Assembly: GCA_910576785.1 (NCBI GenBank)
Contig: CAJTJG010000032.1
Span: forward strand, 1 to 10,659
Length of the DNA stretch: 10,659 nucleotides
Direction of reading: 5' to 3'
DNA from: an uncultured Duncaniella sp.
GTDB taxonomy: Bacteria; Bacteroidota; Bacteroidia; Bacteroidales; Muribaculaceae
Of the stretch, positions 5,816 to 10,659 are shown in pieces (positions within the stretch are counted from its first letter, which is position 1; the number at the start of each line of letters is the position of its first letter). The notes beneath the pieces were generated by a model. It was not told where the DNA came from, did no database searches, and worked only from the letters and a program-made list of their open reading frames with translations. Made by a program: the position numbers and the translations under genes.

Positions 5816-7636
5816 ATGCCGAAGCACCGCAAATCAGCCGAACTGGAAGAGAAAATATCCATTCTCCCCGATACCCCCGGAGTCTACATGTACTTTGACT
5901 CCGAGGGTACGGTTATTTATGTAGGGAAGGCCAAGAACCTCAAGAGGAGGGTTAGCTCATATTTCAACCGCACCCACGACTCTCTGCGCACCAATCTGCT
6001 CGTACGGGCCATATGCGATATGAAGTACATCGTGGTCCCCACCGAGCAGGATGCGCTCAATCTCGAGGCCTCGATGATCAAGGAGTATCAGCCACGCTAC
6101 AATGTGCTCCTCAAGGATGATAAATCCTACCCGTGGATAGTGGTGACCAATGAGCCGTATCCGCGTGTGTTCATGACCCGCCAGCACATCAAGGACGGCT
6201 CGAAATACTATGGTCCTTACACTGATGCCGGATCGGCCAGGGCTACTCTTGATCTGGTGAGGAGGCTCTACAGGATCCGTTCGTGCCGGACGCTGATAAC
6301 GCCGGAATATGTGGCGGCCGGAAAGGGTAGGCTCTGTCTCGATTATCACCTCAAGCGTTGTGGCGGATGCTGCACGGGGATGATATCACGTGAGGCATAT
6401 GCCGCCGATATCGACCGGGTGAGGGCGATACTGCGTGGCGATATCTCCGAACTGCTCGAATACCTGCGAGGGGAGATGGAACGCCTGTCCATGGAGCTAC
6501 GCTTTGAGGAGGCCCAGGAACTCAAGGATCAGTATGACCTTATCAGCCGCTATCAGTCAAAGAGCGTCATCGTGTCGCAGACCATCGAGGATGTGGATGT
6601 GTTCGGCATACACGAGGAGGAGTCAGAGGTCTATGTAAACTACATGCACGTGCGCCGTGGGGCTGTGGTGCGGTCGGTGACGCTCGAATACCGGAAACGC
6701 CTTGACGAGACACGCGCCCAGTTGCTTGGATATGCTATGACAGAGATAGCCGAAAGCCTCGGTGTGGTTTACGATGAAGTGATAGTCTCCGAGGCGCCCG
6801 ACGTGGAGATGCCACGGGTGCGCTTCACCGTGCCACGGCGCGGCGACAAGGCCAAGCTCCTCGAGGTGTCGGAGAAGAATGCCCGCCAGCATCGTGTGGA
6901 CAAGATCAAGACCATGGAGAAGCGCGATCCCTCGGTGAGGACCGACCGTGTGCTCAAGCGCATCCAGAGCGACTTCCATCTCTCGGCTCTGCCGGTGCAC
7001 ATAGAGTGTTTTGACAACTCGAATATCCAGGGCACGAATCCTGTGGCATCGTGTGTCGTGTTCAAGGACGCACGTCCGTCCAAGAAGGACTACCGTCATT
7101 TCAACATCCGCACTGTGGAGGGCCCAGACGACTTTGCATCCATGAAGGAGGTGCTCACACGGCGCTATACGCGCCTTGTAAACGAAGGTGAGCCGTTACC
7201 TCAGCTTATCGTTGTGGATGGCGGCAAAGGGCAGCTTTCGGCTGCTGTGGAGGCGCTCGACGAAATGGGCCTCAGAGGCACCATAGCGGTGGTCGGAATA
7301 GCCAAAAGACTTGAGGAAATATACTTCCCGGGCGACAGCATCCCGCTCTATATCGACAAGAACAGCGAGACTCTCCGCGTTGTGCAGCATCTGCGCGACG
7401 AGGCCCATAGATTCGGTATAACACACCACCGCAACCGCCGCTCCAAAGGGCAGGCCGTATCCGAGCTCGACGGTATCAAGGGGGTGGGAGAGAAGACACG
7501 CACGGCATTGCTCACACACTTCAAAAGTGTCAAGCGCATCCGCGAGGCCGACCTCGATGCCATAGCCGAGGTGGTGGGGCCGTCGAAGGCGTCGGTCATC
7601 TATTCCGCTCTTCACGGCGAGGCGGCTGAACAGTGA
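5816..7636 (+). CDS. uvrC: Excinuclease ABC subunit C
   Basis: This 606-residue protein is the dual-incision nuclease of UvrABC nucleotide excision repair, joining UvrB at the lesion and cutting on both sides. The N-terminal GIY-YIG domain is clear: GVYMYF (22-27), VIYVGKAKNLKRRVSSYF (33-50). Cysteines 157, 174, 182 and 185/186 (in CLDYHLKRCGGCC) match the cluster region that binds Fe-S in studied UvrCs. The UVR domain that contacts UvrB is at about 213-245 (LEYLRGEMERLSMELRFEEAQELK). The RNase H-like domain has IECFDNSN (Asp400), GPDDF (438-439), IVVDGGKGQ (Asp468) and ITHHRNRRS (His537/538). Tandem HhH DNA-binding motifs (LDGIKGVGEKTRTALL and the following helices) end the protein. All catalytic parts are intact. 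Only a weak promoter-like TAAGTTCA precedes it (5802-5809). Confidence 0.97.
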   Translation: MPKHRKSAELEEKISILPDTPGVYMYFDSEGTVIYVGKAKNLKRRVSSYFNRTHDSLRTNLLVRAICDMKYIVVPTEQDALNLEASMIKEYQPRYNVLLKDDKSYPWIVVTNEPYPRVFMTRQHIKDGSKYYGPYTDAGSARATLDLVRRLYRIRSCRTLITPEYVAAGKGRLCLDYHLKRCGGCCTGMISREAYAADIDRVRAILRGDISELLEYLRGEMERLSMELRFEEAQELKDQYDLISRYQSKSVIVSQTIEDVDVFGIHEEESEVYVNYMHVRRGAVVRSVTLEYRKRLDETRAQLLGYAMTEIAESLGVVYDEVIVSEAPDVEMPRVRFTVPRRGDKAKLLEVSEKNARQHRVDKIKTMEKRDPSVRTDRVLKRIQSDFHLSALPVHIECFDNSNIQGTNPVASCVVFKDARPSKKDYRHFNIRTVEGPDDFASMKEVLTRRYTRLVNEGEPLPQLIVVDGGKGQLSAAVEALDEMGLRGTIAVVGIAKRLEEIYFPGDSIPLYIDKNSETLRVVQHLRDEAHRFGITHHRNRRSKGQAVSELDGIKGVGEKTRTALLTHFKSVKRIREADLDAIAEVVGPSKASVIYSALHGEAAEQ

Positions 7637-7647
7637 ATGGCAGCCGC
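7622..7647. repeat. Short GC-rich inverted repeat at the end of uvrC
   Basis: GCGGCTG (7622-7628) and CAGCCGC (7641-7647) form a 7-bp perfect stem around a 12-base loop that includes the uvrC stop codon. No T-run follows, so it is not a standard intrinsic terminator. It might protect the 3' end of the message or be chance. Confidence 0.35.
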
Positions 7648-7681
7648 GATATTATCGCATCTATTCCGTGTGCAGGTGCAG

Positions 7682-7689
7682 TAATTTTG
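7682..7689 (+). promoter_or_regulatory. -7 promoter element upstream of the holin-like gene
   Basis: TAATTTTG fits TAnnTTTG and lies 21 bases before the ATG at 7711. No TTTG is found at the -33 distance, so the promoter call is partial. Confidence 0.4.
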
Positions 7690-7710
7690 CATGAAAAAAA
7701 CGGAATGTAA

Positions 7711-8130
7711 ATGGAACAGAAATCAGTCTCGATCCTCATGCTTCTTGCCGTGGAGTATGGCGGTGTGATGCTTGCCGTATTTGCCGACCTTGTCGGCGGA
7801 ATTATGAAATCACGCCGTGAAGGCAGGCGTGTCACTTCCCGCGGACTGCGTCGCACGGTAGGTAAACTACAGTCTTATTATCTCTCTTTGTTCTCGGTGT
7901 CGGTGGTCGATGCCATGGTGTGTGCGGCGCTCTCAGTGCTTGGTGACGGGGCACCGGTCCCGGTGTTTCCTTATCTCACCACTCTCGGCAGCGTTCTGCT
8001 CTGCTCTATAGAAGTGCTCAGCATCATCGAGAATATGCCTGAACGCCCCAGGATCGGTGCCGGATTCAAAAAACTCACCGTGCTGGCCGAGCGGTTTTTC
8101 ATGTTGCGCAAAAGAGTGCGCCAGATGTAG
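7711..8130 (+). CDS. Phage holin family membrane protein (orphan)
   Basis: This 139-residue protein has three likely membrane segments (about 8-32, 57-78 and 84-104) and a basic C-terminus (RFFMLRKRVRQM). The order of features recalls the phage_holin_4 (TcdE/Cph1-like) family: FADLVGGIMKSRREGRRVTSRGLRRTVGK after the first helix, then SIEVLSIIENMP, which resembles the conserved E-x-x-SI-x-EN segment. In phages such proteins open the inner membrane for an endolysin. Here no phage genes, endolysin or integrase are adjacent, and codon use resembles the neighbours, so a resident role or a relic of a prophage is possible. The assignment is from motif memory only. Start ATG follows a partial -7 element, so it is probably transcribed apart from uvrC. 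Confidence 0.65.
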   Translation: MEQKSVSILMLLAVEYGGVMLAVFADLVGGIMKSRREGRRVTSRGLRRTVGKLQSYYLSLFSVSVVDAMVCAALSVLGDGAPVPVFPYLTTLGSVLLCSIEVLSIIENMPERPRIGAGFKKLTVLAERFFMLRKRVRQM

Positions 8131-8170
8131 AAAGATGCACCTTTCTGAGGATTTTCTGTGGAAAAATATA

Positions 8171-8178
8171 TATCTTTG
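8171..8178 (+). promoter_or_regulatory. -7 promoter element for the MalY/PatB gene
   Basis: TATCTTTG fits TAnnTTTG. The best -33 candidate is TCTG (8144-8147) at a long spacing of 23 bases, so only the -7 half is convincing. The predicted leader to the ATG at 8222 is about 40 bases, much longer than at other promoters in this window. Confidence 0.5.
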
Positions 8179-8221
8179 CAAGTGATAATAACCCGATCAC
8201 ATACAACAGAAAAATACCAAG

Positions 8222-9406
8222 ATGAGCCATTGCTACGATTTTGACATTGAGATCAACCGCCGGGGCACCGGAGCCATGAAAACAGACTGTCTCAACACAT
8301 TTTTCGGGCGCTGCGATATCGAGGGCCTATGGATCGCCGATATGGATTTTGCCGTATCGCCGGAGATCACCGAGGCTCTGGAGAGACGTATCCAGCATGC
8401 CATATATGGCTACACCGCCGTCCCCGAGAGCTACTGGCAGTCGATAATATCGTGGCTCGACCGTCGCCACGACTGGAAGGTTGGCCGCGAGGAACTCATA
8501 TACGTCAATGGTGTGGTCAAAGGGATCGGATTTCTCATCAATTATTTCACCTGTCCGGGTGACAAGATGCTCATCCAGCCGCCGGTCTATCACCCCTTCC
8601 GCCGTCTCATCGAGGAGAACGGCCGGGTGTGTGTCACCTCTCCGCTTGTACGTACCGATACCGGTTACGAGATGGATCTTGAAGATCTCGAGCGCAAGTT
8701 CCGCGAGGAGCGCCCGAAAATGATGATACTGTGCAATCCTCACAATCCCGTCGGGATACAGTGGAGTGAGGACGTACTCCGTCGGGTTGCCGCACTGGCC
8801 CACGAATATGGAGTGAAAGTGATATCCGATGAGATTCATGGCGACCTCGTGCTCTACGGTCGTCCCCACATCCCGTTCCTTGCTGTAAGCCCCGAGGCCC
8901 GCGAGGTTGGCATAGCTCTCGGTGCACCTTCCAAGACATTCAATATCCCCGGCTTTGCAAGCTCCTGGATAGTCATATCATCGCCCGAGTTGCGCAAGGG
9001 ATTTTTCCATTGGATGGAGGCCAACGAGTTTTCCGAGCCTACATTTGTAGCTACCCTGGCCACGGAGACCGCATACCGCCACGGCGAAGGGTGGCTCGAG
9101 GCGGCACGCAGCTACATTGAGGAGAACATCGCATTTGTGGAGCGGTTCTGCAGCGAGCACCTCCCGGAGATTATTCCCGTGAGACCCGAGGCTTCATTCC
9201 TGGTATGGCTCGACTGCAGGGCGCTCGGTCTGCCTCATGATGAGCTTGTGAGCCTGTTTGTGGACAACGCGCATCTCGCGCTCAACGACGGAGCCATGTT
9301 TGGCGAAGAGGGATCGGGCTACATGCGCTTCAACGTAGCCTCCCCGCGCAAGGTCGTGGAGCGCTGTCTGTGCTCGCTCGAGCGCGCCATCCACACCCGT
9401 AGCTGA
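8222..9406 (+). CDS. MalY/PatB-type PLP-dependent aminotransferase or cystathionine beta-lyase
   Basis: This 394-residue fold-type I PLP enzyme matches the MalY/PatB branch of class I/II aminotransferases. Members mostly act as C-S beta-lyases (cystathionine to homocysteine, pyruvate and ammonia), and some also act as aminotransferases. The family start INRRGTGAMKTD...LWIADMDFAVSPEI (11-49) is present. Tyr64 (YGYT), CNPHNPVG (171-178) and SDEIHGDL (202-209, with the Asp that pairs with the pyridine nitrogen) follow. The PLP Schiff-base lysine is Lys238 in GAPSKTFNIPG. The C-terminal arginine that binds the substrate carboxylate is probably Arg369 in GYMRFNVASPR. Full length, cytoplasmic. No met or cys genes are beside it, so the exact reaction cannot be fixed. 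The gene ends 30 bases before a large inverted repeat. Confidence 0.9.
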   Translation: MSHCYDFDIEINRRGTGAMKTDCLNTFFGRCDIEGLWIADMDFAVSPEITEALERRIQHAIYGYTAVPESYWQSIISWLDRRHDWKVGREELIYVNGVVKGIGFLINYFTCPGDKMLIQPPVYHPFRRLIEENGRVCVTSPLVRTDTGYEMDLEDLERKFREERPKMMILCNPHNPVGIQWSEDVLRRVAALAHEYGVKVISDEIHGDLVLYGRPHIPFLAVSPEAREVGIALGAPSKTFNIPGFASSWIVISSPELRKGFFHWMEANEFSEPTFVATLATETAYRHGEGWLEAARSYIEENIAFVERFCSEHLPEIIPVRPEASFLVWLDCRALGLPHDELVSLFVDNAHLALNDGAMFGEEGSGYMRFNVASPRKVVERCLCSLERAIHTRS

Positions 9407-9436
9407 TATATGCTATAATTGACAGAAACTGAAGCA

Positions 9437-9512
9437 CAAAAAGGACAGAAGTGACAGAGAAAATTTAATTGTCGCAATGATAATTAATAATCTGTCACTT
9501 CTGTCCTTTTTG
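9437..9512. terminator. 22-bp perfect inverted repeat, likely bidirectional terminator
   Basis: The left arm (9437-9458, CAAAAAGGACAGAAGTGACA and two more bases) is exactly complementary to the right arm (9491-9512). The 32-base loop contains a second possible stem, TTAATT (9465-9470) with AATTAA (9482-9487). It lies between two convergent genes and each arm ends in five T on its own outgoing strand, so it can stop transcription from both sides. The arms are longer than most terminators, so a small palindromic repeat element is an alternative. Confidence 0.7.
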
Positions 9513-9552
9513 GCCTTATGTATCCTTCTATGGAGGGGGGGTGAGTCGGTTG

Positions 9553-10308
9553 TCAGGAGTTTTTTAGTTGGCGTGCGGCCCGGTATGCCAGATACTCGGC
9601 CCGGTATGACTCAGCCGATATCTCACGCCCGGCATTCCCCTCGAATATACCACCCTCCGAGATATATGTGTGCCAGAAGGCTTTCAGTCCGTGTATGACG
9701 GGCGATAGCGGATGGATGGGTCTGGGACGGGCGGCGAGGACACGCGCCTTGATCGAGGCATGGTTGCGGGTCACGTTCTGATACTGCTCGCGGGTGTCGC
9801 AGCGGTAGTGCAGTATATCGCCGTCAAGCGGTTCGGGCAGCACTGAGTCGCGGAATATCACCTTCTCGCCCACATCCTTCAGGTTCCAGTTGGCATAGCG
9901 TTTGTCGAACAGGCGTATCTGCCTGTCGGGATACCATCCGCAGTGCCTCACCGGATATCCGCAGTAGAAATTGAGTCTTGCCACGGAGTATACCCTGTGG
10001 GTGAATCCCTCCTCTTTCAGACGCAACAGAGAGTCCCTGAGGGCGGGCGACACGACCTCGTCCGCATCGATCGAGAGAATGTATTTGTTTGAGGTCAGCG
10101 ATGTGGCATATTGCCTTTGTGCGCCGAATCCGTCAAACTCGCGTCTCACCACCTTGCAGCCGTAGGCATGGCATATCTCCACAGTGTTGTCGGTGGAGAA
10201 AGAGTCGACCACCACAACCTCATCGGCGATGCCGCTGAGTGACTCCAGGCATGCGCCTATGCGTTTCCCTTCGTTGAAGGCGAGGATGGTTGCTGAGATC
10301 TTTTCCAT
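9553..10308 (-). CDS. Glycosyltransferase family 2 (WaaE/KdtX-like)
   Basis: This 251-residue GT-A glycosyltransferase opens with ISATILAFNEGKRIGACLESL and DEVVVVDSFSTDNT (29-42), the nucleotide-sugar binding half of GT2 enzymes. FDGFGAQRQYA (58-68) and SIDADEVVSP (79-88) follow; Asp81-Ala-Asp83 is the DxD metal site. The downstream YPDRQIRLFDKRYANW and LHYRCDTREQYQ segments match the group of short GT2 enzymes related to WaaE/KdtX, which add a sugar to the lipopolysaccharide core or similar surface glycan at the cytoplasmic face of the inner membrane. Sugar and acceptor cannot be read from sequence. The C-terminal part has a weakly hydrophobic segment (PLSPVIHGLKAFWHTYI) but no clear membrane helix. 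It is a single gene with its own promoter, convergent with the MalY/PatB gene. Confidence 0.9.
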   Translation of the reverse strand: MEKISATILAFNEGKRIGACLESLSGIADEVVVVDSFSTDNTVEICHAYGCKVVRREFDGFGAQRQYATSLTSNKYILSIDADEVVSPALRDSLLRLKEEGFTHRVYSVARLNFYCGYPVRHCGWYPDRQIRLFDKRYANWNLKDVGEKVIFRDSVLPEPLDGDILHYRCDTREQYQNVTRNHASIKARVLAARPRPIHPLSPVIHGLKAFWHTYISEGGIFEGNAGREISAESYRAEYLAYRAARQLKNS

Positions 10309-10326
10309 ATCGGTGTTTTGTGCTCA

Positions 10327-10358
10327 CAAATATAGTATCTTTATTCCGTAACTGCAAA
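10327..10358 (-). promoter_or_regulatory. Promoter for the GT2 glycosyltransferase
   Basis: On the minus strand TTTG (10358 to 10355), 20 bases, then TATATTTG (10334 to 10327) is a full match to the Bacteroidota promoter. Predicted start of transcription is about 10323-10324, giving a leader of about 15 bases to the ATG at 10308. Confidence 0.75.
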
Positions 10359-10473
10359 AGTATACATAGCTTAATCATCGGCGAAGAGACTTATTCGAAA
10401 GCATTTTGCCATATAAAATATGCTGTTTATCAAATTTTAACTTTAAATGTGTGCTTTTTTGCAAAAAGTTGAC
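10359..10473. other. AT-rich intergenic DNA, nothing recognised
   Basis: Between the glycosyltransferase promoter and the next promoter-like element no credible gene or RNA motif is visible. The base composition is clearly more AT-rich than the coding DNA around it. Confidence 0.4.
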
Positions 10474-10481
10474 TAATTTTG
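10474..10481 (+). promoter_or_regulatory. -7 promoter-like element facing the right edge
   Basis: TAATTTTG fits TAnnTTTG. At a 20-base spacing the upstream tetramer is TGTG (10450-10453), a weak -33 match. A transcript from here would run for about 95-100 bases into the hairpin at 10554-10581 and the probable intron. Confidence 0.4.
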
Positions 10482-10553
10482 CTCAACAATTTGACGTCAG
10501 TGGCGTATAGCTACTATCCAAAGTAAAAAGTCAACAAAAAGTTAGGTTAAAGC

Positions 10554-10585
10554 ATGAGGGCGACTGTGAAGTTACCCTCATTTTG
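10554..10585 (+). terminator. Terminator-like hairpin with GTGA loop just before the intron
   Basis: Bases 10554-10565 pair with 10570-10581 over 12 positions, with one C/A mismatch and one G-T wobble, closing on a GTGA (GNRA-type) tetraloop. A T-rich tail (ATTTTG, 10580-10585) follows. The arms also read as the first codons of a short frame (MRATVKLPSFCC, from ATG at 10554), so this could instead be the start of a gene interrupted by the intron. I do not recognise that peptide. Confidence 0.45.
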
Positions 10586-10587
10586 TT

Positions 10588-10659
10588 GTTCGCCCGACAT
10601 GGGCATAATCTAATGGGTGGAAGTCCCTAACGCGGCCTAATAGCGGCAAGCGTACAGCC
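10588..10659 (+). mobile_element. Probable group II intron, 5' end (partial)
   Basis: From 10588 the sequence reads like the start of a bacterial group II intron ribozyme, domain I: GTTCGCCCGACATGGGC, then GGGTGGAAGTCCC. The first block forms a GCCC/GGGC hairpin (10592-10595 with 10601-10604, loop GACAT). The second forms GGG/CCC (10615-10617 with 10625-10627). Order and spacing match group II introns I remember from gut bacteria, which begin GTGTGCCCGGCATGGG and continue with GGGTGAGAGTCCC. The first five bases, GTTCG, depart from the GTGYG consensus at positions 3 and 4, so the exact splice site could shift by a few bases. The reverse transcriptase/maturase would lie beyond the window. Such introns are retromobile. 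Confidence 0.65.

Noticed and set aside
5122..5862. 246-codon open frame on the minus strand across apt
   Set aside because: It covers the reverse complement of apt and both flanking gaps including the parS palindrome, has low-complexity composition, and matches no family I know.
8129..8146. AGAAAG/CTTTCT small hairpin after the holin-like gene as a terminator
   Set aside because: The stem is only six AT-rich pairs and no T-run follows.
9535..9541. Run of seven G as a phase-variation tract
   Set aside because: It lies in non-coding DNA downstream of both convergent genes, so slippage would not alter a reading frame or promoter.
9477..9698. 73-codon plus-strand frame starting MIINNLSLLSFLALCILLW, resembling a signal peptide
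   Set aside because: Its start lies in the loop and right arm of the inverted repeat, and the rest is antisense to the glycosyltransferase C-terminus; the hydrophobic run comes from the T-rich hairpin arm.

Overview
The window looks like a chromosomal segment from a Bacteroidota member, most likely order Bacteroidales. A gut lineage such as Muribaculaceae is a guess based on the GC-rich coding DNA and the protein flavour. The phylum call rests on repeated promoters of the Bacteroidota type (TTTG, a spacer of 20, then TAnnTTTG), on weak or absent Shine-Dalgarno signals, and on proteins typical of the phylum, such as a DUF4254 protein and a YbeY with an atypical third metal ligand.

Layout. The left edge (1-48, minus) holds the first 16 codons of an exported or membrane protein with its own well-formed promoter. 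Next come two overlapping minus-strand genes: an S66 LD-carboxypeptidase (134-1039) and a radical SAM protein of the COG0731 type (1036-1815). A compact divergent promoter region separates them from a plus-strand DUF4254 gene (1902-2516), which is followed by a strong terminator hairpin. After a gene-free stretch of about 300 bases, a run of plus-strand housekeeping genes begins: ybeY (rRNA maturation), mnmG (tRNA wobble uridine modification), apt (adenine salvage), uvrC (nucleotide excision repair), an orphan phage-holin-like membrane protein, and a MalY/PatB-type PLP enzyme. A 22-bp perfect inverted repeat closes this run and separates it from a convergent minus-strand GT2 glycosyltransferase (9553-10308). 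The right edge has a possible short transcript ending in a terminator-like hairpin, followed by what appears to be the 5' end of a group II intron running out of the window.

The genes do not form one pathway. They are mostly core cell-maintenance genes (RNA processing, salvage, repair, wall recycling) with an accessory element at the right end. The most notable non-coding signal is a 20-bp perfect palindrome between mnmG and apt. Its core is a canonical ParB-binding parS sequence, which suggests an origin-proximal chromosome-segregation site. Several genes also have start codons only 5-8 bases after the promoter -7 box, implying leaderless or nearly leaderless mRNAs.
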